The translations under genes were made by a program, and so were the position numbers. A stretch of 64,000 bases of DNA from Reticulitermes speratus (lineage: Eukaryota; Arthropoda; Insecta; Blattodea; Rhinotermitidae), in contig JAJKFL010000014.1 in assembly GCA_021186555.1 (NCBI GenBank), forward strand, positions 29,218,033 through 29,282,032, given 5' to 3'. The notes under the pieces were generated by a model. That model ran no database searches. It saw nothing but the letters and a program-made list of their open reading frames with translations, and was not told the origin of the DNA. Shown here one piece after another: positions 43,555 to 53,979 of the stretch; the first letter of the stretch is position 1, and each line of letters opens with the position of its first letter.

Positions 43555-43900
43555 AAGGATAGAGAAGATCAGTTGGACCGGTCGTGTGAGAAATGAAGAA
43601 GTATTACAGAGACAAGGAGAAGAGGCATATCACAAAAACAATAAGAACGAAGGCTAAGGGATTGGTCACATCTTGCATAAAAACTGCCTTCTAAAACACG
43701 TTATTGAAAGAGAGATAGATGGCAAGGTAGAAGTGATGGGAAGACGAGGAAGAAGACATAAGAAGCTACTGGATAACCTTAAGGAAAATAGAGGGTACTG
43801 GAAATTGAAAGAGGAAGTACTAGATCGCATTCTGCGGAGAACTCGCTTTGGAAGAGGCTACGGACCTGTCGTAAGACAGACTGCAGAAGGAATGATGTAG
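43555..43900 (+). pseudogene. LINE-B 3' end
   Basis: Frames contain ISWTGRVRNEEVLQR at the start, then NCLLKHVIEREIDGKVEV, GRRGRRHKKLLDNLKENRGY, RRTRFGRGYGPVVRQT and a stop at 43898. This is the conserved C-terminal tail of a non-LTR retrotransposon polyprotein. The last 75 residues are one open frame, while upstream parts need frame changes. The reverse transcriptase domain is missing. Confidence 0.75.
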
Positions 43901-43904
43901 TTGT

Positions 43905-44580
43905 AAATTTCAGAGATCTCTTAAGCAAATGGCACTGGATGCAAAAAGATCTCATATTGAATGTTTTTTACATACCTTTTTCGTGTTTTATTAGTGTTGT
44001 GATGGCATAACTAGTGTTGTACGAGTAAGTGCAGTAGGCCTAAGCAGTCAGTGTCAGAGCATCTGCTGTGCTGATTGCATGTTTCTCAAACTGATGATGA
44101 AAGACCTTGATACCTTTTAGTGGGCACAGCGACAGTTGTGTAGATCTACATTCGGGAGTGTCTTGGCCAGATTATGAAATGAATTGTTTGGTGATACTGA
44201 TTAGCCGTTTAAAGCCCAGTGGTATCTGTATGTACCACCTGCTGTACCTGTTAACAGCCTGGCGCCCCATATGTGGGACTGACATACTGCTGGACCCCAA
44301 AAAAGTATTTTATATATTTAAGCAGCAAGGATACTTACTGCATCTTTAAAACATTGCTGCACAATCTCCTTTCTTTTTCCCGCATCATGCCGTGTATTTC
44401 ATAGTTTTAACTTCTGTTTTGGTTCATACAGTATTCACGTTAAAGGCTGCGCTGAAATTTAAATGCCCACCCTGGGTGTTAAAGGTTAAAAACCACTGCA
44501 TTTTACCCACGATTTGAGTTTGTTTACTGCGGTTCTTTGTGCAAGGTAGGAACTCTTTCTATCCCTCCCCCTTCCTCCCT
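43905..44580. other. No gene or repeat recognised
   Basis: Nothing firm. A short part near 44500-44560 resembles repeat R. Confidence 0.45.
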
Positions 44581-44588
44581 CCCTGTAC

Positions 44589-44867
44589 CTAATGGCTCTG
44601 CTGTCCTTGCAGGACCTTGCCCTCCTTCAGGATCAGTTTCCAGACGTCTCTATCCATAACTATTTTTCTCCAGCCTCTAACACCCATTTTCTTCAGATCA
44701 TTCTCCACATCGTCCAGCCATCTCTGTCTTGGTTTGCCAAAGGATCTTTTCCCTTCTAGGATATTCTTAAACACTTTCTTGACAGTTCTTTCGTGTGGCA
44801 TTCTTACCATATGTCCTAACCATCGTAACCTTCCTTTTCTAGCACAGCAGGAACTGAACGTCTGCAA
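44589..44867 (-). pseudogene. LINE-C 3' end
   Basis: A continuous 92-codon minus frame reads GRLRWLGHMVRMPHER, then FGKPRQRWLDDVENDLKKMG, RGWRKIVMDRDVWKLIL and ends at a stop at 44589. This RWLGH...GKPRxRWxDxV...DR pattern is the C-terminal tail of non-LTR retrotransposons. It is distinct from LINE-A and LINE-B. Its open frame suggests a younger copy, but it is truncated at its 5' side. Confidence 0.8.
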
Positions 44868-44999
44868 TACGAGTTCCAGTCCGTCAGTGTTCCATACCGA
44901 CCTAAGATGAATGCTGTTAACTCTTTAAACACAGAACGCATCTGTTTTATGTAAGGACTCAGTGCGTACCGCGCAGTAGACACTCCACCCACCTCGGTT

Positions 45000-45090
45000 G
45001 TACAAAACCTATCTGTTAATGCTGTATAAGGGAAAAGTCGCTGTTTGTTGTGGAATCCGTACAAAACACACAAACGCAGTGTGAGCACCA
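45000..45090 (-). repeat. Interspersed repeat R
   Basis: Minus strand: TACGGATTCCACAACAAACA, GCGACTTTTCCC, TACAGCATTAACAGATAGG. Same core as 52985-53115. Confidence 0.45.
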
Positions 45091-45094
45091 TGTA

Positions 45095-45740
45095 GAATTT
45101 TCGAATGCTAAACCTGGTGGTACGTAAAGTGACCGCTAGGCTTTAAAAGGTCAACTAAAAGGACAAGTGGTCGAAGCCGGTGAACCTTCAGAGTAGTGCT
45201 GTGTCGGATGTCTGGGACCACTTGACATAAAAATGCTTTCAGTTTCATGTTTCAGTGTTGGGACGGTTCAGAATAGTAACGCTAATTTCTTGTTTTTACT
45301 CATAGACTACCTTATGTTTATCCATTACCCTATATATGTCTACGATATGGATTTTCGTGTTTTTCCTCAGCTTGTCCACGAAAGTGCCGGGATAGTATCT
45401 CACATTAGTTTAGAACCGCGTTCTTGGTCACTAACCATTATTTGACGCTATGTAATCTGAGCTGACAGCATAATTAAGTCGCCGTGTTTAGCTTCATCAC
45501 AGCAGCAAACTGTGTGGGACGTCAAATTGATGTTCGTATCTGTTGGACCGCGGCGGTGCAGTGGATGTCATAGGCCTGTATAGTGGGACGTTCTTGGAGT
45601 GACTTTCAAGTGATCCACAACTTTGGCCATTCTTCATTTTTCTGCATTGACCACCCAGTTATTCTACCATTCTACACTGATTTACCTATAAAGTTGTTCC
45701 TGTACTTAATTGAGAACGCCAGAATGGCGTTGGGGGAACG
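45095..45740. other. No gene or repeat recognised
   Basis: Nothing supported. Confidence 0.5.
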
Positions 45741-45744
45741 GAGG

Positions 45745-45860
45745 TTAGCTCTACGCATTCTTAACCAAATCCGTCCACCTCCATCCTGTGTGGGTTCCAG
45801 TGCCGCTCTGGATGATGGAGAACAGAGAAATCTCTCCCGCCGCCTGGAATGAAGTACTGA
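45745..45860 (-). mobile_element. SINE-2 fragment
   Basis: AGCTCTACGCATTCTTAACC, GGGTTCCAGTGCCGCTCTGG and GATGATGGAGAACAGAG are reverse-complement SINE-2 blocks with a large internal deletion. Confidence 0.5.
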
Positions 45861-45864
45861 TATA

Positions 45865-46435
45865 TCTTTATCAAAGACATCCCGTTGTGATATATGAACA
45901 GCAGAAAGAAACCACGAACTGTCAGTGACAACTTTTTATCAGTTTCTATTGTTTTCAAGCAATAAACACCGATAAAAAGTTAAGTTTTGAGTGACGGTTT
46001 GTGCTTCCTTTCTGCAAATCCTGATTGGTCGTCCAGCCTGTGTCTTAGTTACTTTTATAGACTGAGGTATCGTGTCTGTCTCCGTATTGAAATGTCTTAA
46101 GTATTTTATAGTGTCAGTAATGATAGGAGTGCCAGTTCTGTAATTCTTGTTTTTCGAAAGTACACTATCCTTGCAACGTTCTAAACATAATGTCTTCATT
46201 TTTGTTCGATTGTTTGCGTTAAGAAAGAACTGTTGTCAGGACAACGTGCAGTTCGGTCTTCATTTCCCCTTGTCATTCATTTAACCAAGTGCGTCATTAA
46301 TCATTCAAGGCCAGTGCCATTAACCCGTGAAAATGTGCGGTATTGCATTAGGGAAAGGTGGTCATTGAGTGCAGGTCGAAACATGAGAGACTCAGTTATT
46401 TGCGACTACCTTAACGAGCCTTTATTACCGAATCA
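45865..46435. other. No gene or repeat recognised
   Basis: Nothing supported. Confidence 0.5.
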
Positions 46436-46439
46436 GTAT

Positions 46440-46662
46440 AGTGAATGACTGTAGACTTGCAAACCAGACAATCTGGGTTCGATATCCGGTGTGAACAGGG
46501 ATTTTCCTTTTTTCTACAGCGTCCAGATCTCCTGTCCAGTGGGTACCTGGTGGTCTTTATCCGGGGATAGAATGGACGGGGTATGGAGCTAATGACGCAC
46601 CGCCATCTGCGGCTTGTGATTTTAAATCAACTCACCGGTACGTCTTCATTGTGTGGTGCTTA
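46440..46662 (+). mobile_element. SINE-2 copy, diverged
   Basis: TGGGTTCGATATCCGG as B box, then GTCCAGTGGGTACCTGGTGG, GGGGATAGAATGGACGGGG, CACCGCCATCTG and TTCATTGTGTGGTGC. Confidence 0.55.
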
Positions 46663-46679
46663 ATTAAGCAGTGGGACAG

Positions 46680-46885
46680 GTTTAGTACCGTCACCGTGCC
46701 TTGTGACTAGTGACTAGCCTTGGGAGTTAGATTTCCGGGAGGGACTGAATTTGCTCTTCTGTGCTGCGTCCGGACCGGCTCTGGGGCCCACTAAGCTTCC
46801 TGCCTAATGGATCCCGGGCTTCTTCCCTGGGGGTAAGGGGATCGAACGTGATGGTGACCAGTGGACCGCCTTCATAAAATGGTGC
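46680..46885 (+). mobile_element. SINE-2 copy, diverged, next to another
   Basis: GCGTCCGGACCGGCTCTGGG, GCCCACTAAGCTTCCTGCC, CCCTGGGGGTAAGGGGATCG and CCTTCATAAAATGGTGC keep the body order. It lies 20 bp after the preceding copy. Confidence 0.55.
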
Positions 46886-47034
46886 TTGAAAAATCGTAGA
46901 TACTGCTGCGTTGTTAATACACGTCTTTCTGTACGGATGTAAGTAATTTGTTCATATTCTAGCTTCTGGTTCCTTAGACGGATATTCCTTCCACGAATAA
47001 ATGTCAGGAAGGACAGTGCAGAGCAGAATTATGT

Positions 47035-47170
47035 GAACACGAGACGCCCAGTGGATACCGGGTGTAATGCGGCCGGGGCGTGAAGTTGACCATTAAATCC
47101 GATCTAGTGCCGTGGTGAACAATGAGGGGAGCTTTGTCTCTGCAACCTCATATACTTTCATGGCGTGCAC
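47035..47170 (+). mobile_element. SINE-2 3' fragment
   Basis: CAGTGGATACCGGGTGTAA, TGCGGCCGGGGCGTGAAGTT, GATCTAGTGCCGTGGTGAAC and CTTTCATGGCGTGCAC. Confidence 0.6.
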
Positions 47171-47174
47171 AAGG

Positions 47175-47765
47175 AGGGTCCGCTTTAATTTGCCAAGACT
47201 GTATGTGTTCGAGTAGACGATTTTCGATCTAAATCACACTATTTTCATTGTCGTTTCCTTATCCCTATTAAAGAGAATCCGTTTATGAGAGACAGTTTTA
47301 CACACTGGCTTCCACTGTTATCGAATACGGTATATTTCCCTTAACACATTTAATAGGCTACAGTTCGTCATCATAATATAGGCCGTAATTCGCTTCGTTC
47401 CTCACTGAGGGCACATTGTGTCTGCATTACCAAGCCCAGACTTTTAATACTGTTTAGAGAAATAATCGCTGTTTATTCTTATAATCATTTGAAGTACCTA
47501 AAGGTATTCCCAGATCAGAATACACAATTCTTGTTTATTGAAGTAGACGGTACATACACTAATCGTAATTACTGTGCTTTGAAAATTTACATTCTTTTAA
47601 TAAAGATTCTATTTTGGGCAGATTTAGGCCTTCTTTACGAAATGAAGAAACCTTATATGGAGATAACGTCCACCTTCCTGCCCGTGACGTACTGTCAGCG
47701 ACTGAACCGTTTGTCGGATTGTAATGAAATTCGGTAAACGAGGTCTTTCAAAAAGAGGGGGAATA
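47175..47765. other. No gene or repeat recognised
   Basis: Nothing supported. Confidence 0.5.
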
Positions 47766-47769
47766 TACT

Positions 47770-48030
47770 GTAAAATTTATAAAATCTTTCCAAATAAGAT
47801 GGTATGGGCATGTTGAAAGAATGCAAAACCAAAAAATGCCAAAACACATTGCACCAGCTACAGTGGAAGGAATAAAAACCAGAAGACGTCCACGCTTAAG
47901 ATGGAGAGATGAGGTAGAAGAGGACTTAATTTAGTGGGAATGAAAAACAGACAGGAAATGGCCAGACACCGTCGGGAATGGAGGAAGACTGTTGTAAGCC
48001 GAGGTACACAACGGACTGTAACGCTTGAGG
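47770..48030 (+). pseudogene. LINE-D 3' end
   Basis: Reading frames give RWYGHVERMQNQKMPKHI, then RRRPRLRWRDEVEEDL and, after a frame change, MARHRREWRKTVV. The WYGHVxRM...RRPRxRWxDxV pattern is a LINE C-terminal tail. Its wording differs from LINE-A, B and C, making four tail types in the window. Confidence 0.65.
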
Positions 48031-48034
48031 AGAG

Positions 48035-48420
48035 GGGGAGGGGGTCTCTCAAAAAGTGGCCGCGCAAACACGAGTTTCGTGAAAATGGCCCAGTCAGTCG
48101 CACTTGAGGGTGTAAGTGAAATTTTGCCGGAGTTACCTACGTTTCTCGTCAGAGTTGATAAATATTCTGTATAGGAGATGTCCACAAAAATTATTGAGTT
48201 ACTGTGAGTTTGATGAAAGTCGGTCCATTGAAAGCCATGCGCCACTTCAGGGCAGAAATTAATTTGTATCTGTACTTTCCATAATTATTGCCCGATTAGG
48301 GTAAATCTGATGTAAGAGTTCTGCACGTACTGCTGTTGATCATGGTGAGCTCCGTGAAAATCTGTGCAGAAAAGGCCGTGAATTACATATTTACGCGTGT
48401 AATACGTCACGGAGTGCAGT
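48035..48420. other. No gene or repeat recognised
   Basis: Nothing supported. Confidence 0.5.
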
Positions 48421-48424
48421 GTTG

Positions 48425-48560
48425 GATTTAGATTTGTGGCTTTTGTATGGTTCTTACAGTAAACAAGGATTATGTTCTCTGCAGCATAAGCCGATTGTCC
48501 TTTCTTAATTGAAATACGTCATGTTTAGTGTTGGAAGTAGGAACTGAAATTTTTAATACT
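48425..48560 (+). repeat. Interspersed repeat R
   Basis: GTATGGTTCTTACAGTAAAC, AAGGATTATG, GCAGCATAAGC and GGAAGTAGGAACTGAAAT. Confidence 0.4.
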
Positions 48561-49140
48561 GTTTCCTGTGATTTTATGCTTTATAGAGGGTTATCATAAT
48601 TAAAATTTACTTTTAACGTGATCATTTCCAACCGGCTTATGTGGACACAATGTGGACTTTTTTTTGTTGTCTAACTGGCACGGAAGCGATAGAGGGCTGT
48701 CGACTGCTGTCAGAGCAGGTGCGCTCCCTTCGTCCTTCAGCTCGTACGCGCGCCATAATTTACCACGTACTCATAAAAGAACCAACATTGTGGATAACAT
48801 CCCCACTGTTTCGGTAGGTTCTGTATGTTTGTATGACGTCACATCATGCGAATACCGATAAACAGCGCTTCGGATCAACCAGTTCCAAGGCCAGTCTTCA
48901 CACAAAGCGTTGTTTGGGTTAATAATAGGAGGCGATGTTGTGGAGAAGGGGTACAGTCCCAACTAGCGTAAACAACTCGCGTTTTTATATTCTCACTTTC
49001 GAACGTCAGTCGGTTAGTGCAGTTAGGGCAGTAGTCGGTGTTTTATTAAGAGAAGTATACAAAACACATAAATACGCTCGTGGCAAAATGAAGTTTCTGA
49101 ATGTTACGTAAGATGGCACATGTAATTACTTTGACATTGG
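48561..49140. other. No gene; possible lone mariner end
   Basis: AGAGGGTTATCATAATTAAA at about 48585 resembles a mariner terminal repeat, but no matching second end was found. Confidence 0.3.
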
Positions 49141-49144
49141 AATG

Positions 49145-49347
49145 GGGTGGAGTTAGCTCAGTCGGTATAGTGCCTAGGCCTCCTGGCCGAACAACTAAGG
49201 AATCGCGATTCGATTTCGGCACAGGAAGGTAGTATTCTGTTCTCGACAAGTGGCCATACCGGCTCAGGGGCGTCCCCAGCCCCCAGTGGGTAATGATAGC
49301 TGTCGTCTCGGCGACCGGGGCGTGAAGGTGACGACTCCTACCATATA
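49145..49347 (+). mobile_element. SINE-2 copy, 5' part, interrupted by a mariner
   Basis: GGTGGAGTTAGCTCAGTCGG and TATAGTGCC form the head, CGCGATTCGATTTCGGC the B box. The body follows to GACTCCTACCATATA, where the mariner at 49348 begins. It continues at 50291 (ATGCCGAGGTGG), the block expected next in this family. Confidence 0.75.
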
Positions 49348-50290
49348 CCAGTGCTACCCAAAAGTTCGGGGAATTTGCCCATAAAAAAATTGCTTATCAT
49401 AACTCCTAGTTTCCACCGTCTCCTTCGAAGTAGTCCACTTGGGCATGGATACAGCGATCCCAGCGTTTTCTCCATGATTCCATGCATCCCTGGAAGTCTT
49501 CAAGTGTGAGTGTTTTAAGCACCTCCTGCGATTCTGCCTGGATCTCCTCAATTGTGTCAAAATGACGGCATTTCAATCGAAATTTTATTTTGGGGAGCAG
49601 GAAAAAGTCGCAGGGGGCGAGGTCAGGCGAATAGGGTGGGTGGGGAATCACTGTCGTGTTTTTGGAAGCCAAAAACTGCCGAACAACGAGTGATGTGTGG
49701 GCGGGCGCGTTGTCGTGGTGGAGAACCCAGCTGTTGTTCTCCCACTTTTCCGGACGTTTGCGCCTAATGCTCTCACGTAGCCGCTTCGAAACTTCACAAA
49801 ACGATCGCACAAACATCATGGATTGTTCGTCTACGATCTGCAACAATAGTCTCTCGCACTTTCGCGATGTTTTCTGGTGTTGTGCTTGTTGATGGTCGTC
49901 CTGAACGCTCATCGTCGTTGACAGACGTTCGTCCATCCTTAAAGCGTTTGTACCACAAAAAAGTTTTACTTTGACTCATAGCATTGTCTCCAAATGCTTC
50001 CACAAGCATGCGGTGGGTTTCTACAGCAGTTTTTTAAGCTTAAAGCAAAATTTGATGCAGATTCTTTGCTCCTTAAAATCTGCCATTTATGCAGGTTTAA
50101 AAAATCGCCGAACCACTAAAACACAACGTTACAAAAACGCACGAAACTCAAGAACGCGGCCTCTCACCTTCACGGTTGTTGGCACACTAATTCACAAAGG
50201 GTACTGCTCGCCCCTTCTAGCGGCGGCAGGCCATACCACAACCGGTTCGCGCGTGGCATTCAAATTCCCCGAACTTTTGGGTAGCAGTAG
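49348..50290 (-). mobile_element. Mariner element (DD34D), internally deleted, about 943 bp
   Basis: The ends share TGCTACCCAAAAGTTCGGGG as perfect inverted repeats (26 bp identical, a few more with mismatches), flanked by TA (49346-49347 and 50291-50292). Full mariners are about 1.3 kb, so roughly a quarter is missing. The insertion splits a SINE-2. The ends look intact and could still be recognised by a related transposase. Confidence 0.85.
49406..50086 (-). pseudogene. Mariner transposase, broken and deleted
   Basis: Minus strand. A start at 50086 begins MADFKEQRICIKFC. A one-base loss about 20 codons later shifts frame to the segment with TFLWYKRFKDGRTSVNDDER (DNA-binding domain side). 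After TIHDV the sequence jumps into a different frame at the C-terminal half, with LHHDNAPAH, YSPDLAPCDFFLLP, then SWRKRWDRCI to a stop at 49406. From D of HDNAP to D of PCDFF there are 34 intervening residues, the DD34D signature. The region with the first catalytic Asp is deleted, so it cannot be active. Confidence 0.9.
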
Positions 50291-50365
50291 TAATGCCGAG
50301 GTGGAGATTGAGTGGGCTGTACCTCCACTCCCCCCGTATGCCTTCAGGGCTTGCGCGGGATCACC
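50291..50365 (+). mobile_element. SINE-2 copy, 3' part after the mariner
   Basis: ATGCCGAGGTGGAGATTGAG, TGTACCTCCACTCCCC and CCGTATGCCTTCAGGGC complete the SINE-2 begun at 49145. Confidence 0.7.
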
Positions 50366-50369
50366 TGTA

Positions 50370-50660
50370 CCCTTTACTGTTGGTGTTTAAGTAGGTAACC
50401 GAAAAGAGAGCATAGGCTTTCAAGCCGCTGACTCTTCCGTAGTAGCGGAAAAGGCTCGTTAAATTTCAGTTAGATGAGTTTGCAGCTAAATCTATGAGTA
50501 TGTGAAGGTTGCCGTCAGGCCCCTAGAGTCTGTTATAGGTGAAAGTATGTACATATGGACTCTCTTGTAGTTATTTTTTGCGTGGTGAGGGGGCCCCGCA
50601 GCTGATGCTACGGACGCACCACAGCCTTAAGGCTTTTTGTGCAACCCCTGTGATGAAGAT
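50370..50660. other. No gene recognised
   Basis: Nothing supported. Confidence 0.45.
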
Positions 50661-50666
50661 GAGCAG

Positions 50667-50862
50667 TTTTTTTTTTTACCAAGTTTTACAAGTAATGGAG
50701 CACCATTGGAATGAGATTGACAGGGGAAAACCGACAACGGAGAAAAACCTGTCCCAGTGCCACTTTGTCCACCACAAATCTCACATGGACTTGACCTGGG
50801 ATCGAACCCGGGCCTCCGTGGTGAGAGGCCGGCGACTAACCGCCTGAGCCATGGCACGGCCT
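50667..50862 (-). mobile_element. SINE-4 copy
   Basis: Minus strand: tRNA-like head CCATGGCTCAGGCGGTTAGT, B box CCGGGTTCGATCCC, body TTTGTGGTGGACAAAGTGGC and ACAGGTTTTTCTCCG, ending in an A tail (T run at 50667-50677 on the plus strand). Other copies at 13360-13495 and 42640-42800. Confidence 0.75.
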
Positions 50863-50869
50863 TCACAAC

Positions 50870-51410
50870 TCTCTTGTAGATGAAGGTATGTATATGTCGA
50901 GGTCGTCTGATCACGCCAGACAACGAGGGCAGCCATATCTCTTTTTAGTGGGTAACTTTACGCTCTTAATCGGTCATACATTGTTTACTAAATTTCGTAT
51001 TTCTGGTTTTGGTTCGTGGAAATAACAGCATGTAATGGCACAGATTTTTTTGTTGTTCTGAAATCTCGGAACGGAACATTTTTGGAACGGAATATAGTAT
51101 GAGTGCAAAGATGTATTCCAGTTTGGAGTAGCTTATATGTATCCTCTGCTTGTTCCTTGCGTGATGAATACTACCTCATTGGCCTTGATGCTTGTCTCAG
51201 ATATAAATGTAGTTAAGAGTCTGTTGTGGCCAAGCGTGTAACACTGCGTAGTTAAAGTACTCTTTTTTTCTTTCTTTAGTTTCACCAAAGGCATGCTACA
51301 TCCTGTAGAAAAATGATTCAAATGCAAGTTATAAACATCAAATGCTAGTTGCAGACATTCACATGTAGATCATGTTGTTATGAACGTATGGCAAATTTGC
51401 GCCTGTGTTA
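50870..51410. other. No gene or repeat recognised
   Basis: Nothing supported. Confidence 0.5.
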
Positions 51411-51417
51411 ATTGAGC

Positions 51418-51475
51418 GTCGAGATTAGGAGTGGGTAGAGTTTTACTTTACTCCCCCGCTCTGCCTTCATGGTGT
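51418..51475 (+). mobile_element. SINE-2 tail fragment
   Basis: GTCGAGATTAGGAGTGGGTA and CCCGCTCTGCCTTCATGG. Faces the fragment that follows. Confidence 0.5.
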
Positions 51476-51499
51476 GTTATAGGGTTAACTTTACCGCAA

Positions 51500-51660
51500 A
51501 GACGTATGGGGAGTGAAGATGTAGCTCCACGCGCTTTTAACGTTGATTGTAGACGGGGTGAGTGGTCACAGTTGAGCGGGCCCAAGGATCCATGTGGAGC
51601 TGTGGCTCCTCTGTCGTTCAGTCCGTAGCATAATCACTGTAATGACTGAGCTATACGATG
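51500..51660 (-). mobile_element. SINE-2 fragment
   Basis: GACGTATGGGGAGTGAAGAT, GTAGCTCCACGCG, GTGAGTGGTCACAG, then TTCAGTCCGTAGC and ATGACTGAGCTATACG: tail, body and head on the minus strand with an internal deletion. Confidence 0.6.
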
Positions 51661-51664
51661 TTTT

Positions 51665-51965
51665 TGTATGATAAACAGTTTTCGGGAAGTTTTAATCACG
51701 TTATCAGGCCTATATCATACGTAAAGTGAGAATAATGTTTGATCGGTATTAGCCAAAATTAAATTTGTCCGACAACTTTGAGTGTAAACTTCCAGTAGCA
51801 AGTTTAATCAAAATTCGTTTCTAGTTTTTGACTGTAATGTGCAAACTGGTAGACATTACCGTACTTTATGTGTGAAGATGTGAGCTGAACTGACCATTGC
51901 ATCGCGAAGCCCAGTATGAGGATGAACTTGCGGATTCCATAAAGATAAAGAAAGTTCTTTACAGG
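51665..51965. other. No gene or repeat recognised
   Basis: Nothing supported. Confidence 0.5.
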
Positions 51966-51967
51966 CC

Positions 51968-52525
51968 GGATGTACGAGTACATCGCATCACAATAACGGG
52001 CAACTTGGAAGGGAAATTCTTCATAGGATGAAAGCACATCATATCACAATAACAGCAAGTATGGAGGGAAGTTTTTTATGTGATGAACGTACATCACATC
52101 GCAGTAACAGCAGCTTCGGACGGAAGTTACTTAAAGGATGAACGTACATAAGATCACAGTAACAGCAGCTTCGAACGGAAGTTAGTTAAAGGATGAATGT
52201 CCATTACACGGCAATAACAGCAACTTTGAAGGACAATTCTTTATAGGATGAATGCACATTACATCATAATATATGCAACTTGAACGGGAAATTCCTTGTG
52301 GAATGAATGTACATCACATCACAATAACAGCAACTTTGAATATAAATTTTTAAAGGGTGAAAGATACCACGTCATATGGCATCACATCACATTGCAATAA
52401 CACCAACTTTGGTGGGCAATTCTTAATAAGAGGGACTATATCACATCAGAATAACAGCAACTTCGAAGGCAGATTTTTATGTATGATGAACGTACATCAC
52501 ATCAGAACAGCAGCAACCATGAAGA
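51968..52525. repeat. Degenerate tandem repeat, unit about 59 bp
   Basis: About nine or ten units share GATGAACGTACATCACATCA, CAATAACAGCAACTT and GGGAAATTCTT-type phrases. Units differ at many positions, so the array is old. Confidence 0.85.
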
Positions 52526-52527
52526 AT

Positions 52528-52700
52528 GGTACCGAGGCTTGGGTACTCAATAAAATGAACACCAGGAGACTGGAAACAGAACAAACGAGGTTTCTACGAC
52601 CTTTATTGAACAACTAAAGGAATGCAGGTGTCCGAACGAATGAAGGTTACAAATATTATCAGTGAAATTGAAGATTTTTTTCTAAAATAACCTGGCTGCA
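52528..52700 (+). pseudogene. LINE reverse-transcriptase C-terminal fragment
   Basis: The frame includes GTEAWVLNKMNTRRLETEQT and RFLRPLLN, then after a stop RNAGVRTNE. This resembles the YGSExWxLxxxDxxRLxxxExxFLR block downstream of the LINE reverse transcriptase catalytic core, also seen at 56051-56200. Only this block remains. Confidence 0.6.
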
Positions 52701-52704
52701 AGTC

Positions 52705-52980
52705 ACGGACTACGCAAAATGAAGGTAGGATAACGAGAGGCACAGATGGTTGGTATGAAGATCTTCTGTCACCGAAAGGTTAGTTAAGAGACCAACAGCA
52801 AGCACTTGGAGGAATTAGGATGAGCCTTAAACCCAACTTGCGTGTCTGGAGATGAGCACTGATCAGATGTGGGGCGTTAACTCGTAACACGCAGTTACTT
52901 GTGGCCGAACACTTTAAAGCACAGTGGTTGCTGTGTAGGGGCCCACCGCCTGCTTTTAACATACAAAGCTTTACTCTGCA
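52705..52980. other. No gene recognised
   Basis: Nothing supported. Confidence 0.45.
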
Positions 52981-52984
52981 TTTT

Positions 52985-53115
52985 GTCTTCACAGAGTGTT
53001 TGTGGGGTTCGTATGTTTCTCACAGTAAACAGCGATTATTTCCCCAAACAGCATTAACAGGCTTGTCTTTTGTAATGGATACTTGGTTTTATTTTTTCTA
53101 TGAGGCAGGAATTAT
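52985..53115 (+). repeat. Interspersed repeat R, longest copy
   Basis: TTCGTATGTTTCTCACAGTA, AACAGCGATTATTTCCCC, ACAGCATTAACAGGCTTG, TATGAGGCAGGAATTA. A frame through it is open but I recognise no protein. Confidence 0.45.
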
Positions 53116-53255
53116 TTTTTGGATATCTGAATGATCTTGAACCAGAGCTGAGGTTGGAATGCTGTCAGAAGCGACGCGTAGACAGACATTCATGAAGATA
53201 AGTCGGAATGTTTTGAATTGGTCTGCGAAGGTGGGCCCGGAAAGTAAGTTTGTAA

Positions 53256-53974
53256 TGCCGGCCACACACGTTCAGGTAGGCCTGTCAGTTTTGCCTGCGC
53301 AGGCCGCCTGAAGAGAGGCGGCCGGATAAACTGAAGTCCCCACACACGTTCAGGTAGGCCTGTCAGTTTTGCCTGCGCAGGCCGCCTGAAGAGAGGCGGC
53401 CGGATAAACTGAAGTCCCCACACACGTTCAGGCGAATCCCGCTAGTCTTGATCATGGCCTCAACAGACGACGACACGCTCGCTATTGTTGGCTTGCTAAT
53501 AGCTATGAAGAGTAAAAGTAAGCGCAAAAATAAGCGTAAAATGTGTGTAAAGAGTGGTTACAAAAAAGAAACACGTATTCCCACGTAAATTTCTTGACTG
53601 AGTTGAAGCTGGCCCCTAAAGACTGGCATAATTATTTGCGAATGGATGAAGAAACATACAACTCCTTTCATTAGTGGCGCCATTAATTGAAAAGAAAAAT
53701 ACAGTGATGAGGAGGTTCTGACTGGCTTCAACACGTGCCCTGAATTGACGCCGTTCCGGCCGGCCGGCGGCCGGCCGGAACCTACACACGCTCCGGTACG
53801 CCTGCGCAGTCCTCCGGCCTGCCGGTTGGTCGAACGAGTTTTCGTATTTGCTCCGGCCGCCTGTACAGTTATAACTGAAAGGTGTGCCGGACCCTACACA
53901 CGCTCCGGCGGCCTGTCGCAGGCATAACTGTGCAGGCAGAACTGACAGGCCTACCTGAACGTGTGTGGCCGGCA
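53256..53974 (+). mobile_element. PIF/Harbinger element, deletion derivative, 719 bp
   Basis: TAA (53253-53255 and 53975-53977) flanks it, the 3-bp target duplication typical of PIF/Harbinger. Terminal inverted repeats start TGCCGGCCACACACGTTCAG and are identical for about 35 bp. Near the left end a segment of about 80 bp (CACACACGTTCAGG to AACTGAAGTCCC) is present twice. A third CACACACGTTCAGG and two CTACACACGCTCCGG phrases lie further in. The interior holds a transposase N-terminal remnant. Confidence 0.85.
53454..53700 (+). pseudogene. Harbinger transposase N-terminal remnant
   Basis: From ATG at 53454 the frame reads MASTDDDTLAIVGLLIAM, then a Lys/Arg-rich stretch and a stop after 44 codons. 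In a shifted frame FLTELKLAPKDWHNYL and RMDEETYNSF follow, then a stop. This is the usual start of arthropod Harbinger (HARBI1-like) nucleases, with the RMDEETF-type motif just before the nuclease domain. The DDE nuclease domain is deleted. The strand matches the element. Confidence 0.75.
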
Positions 53975-53979
53975 TAACA

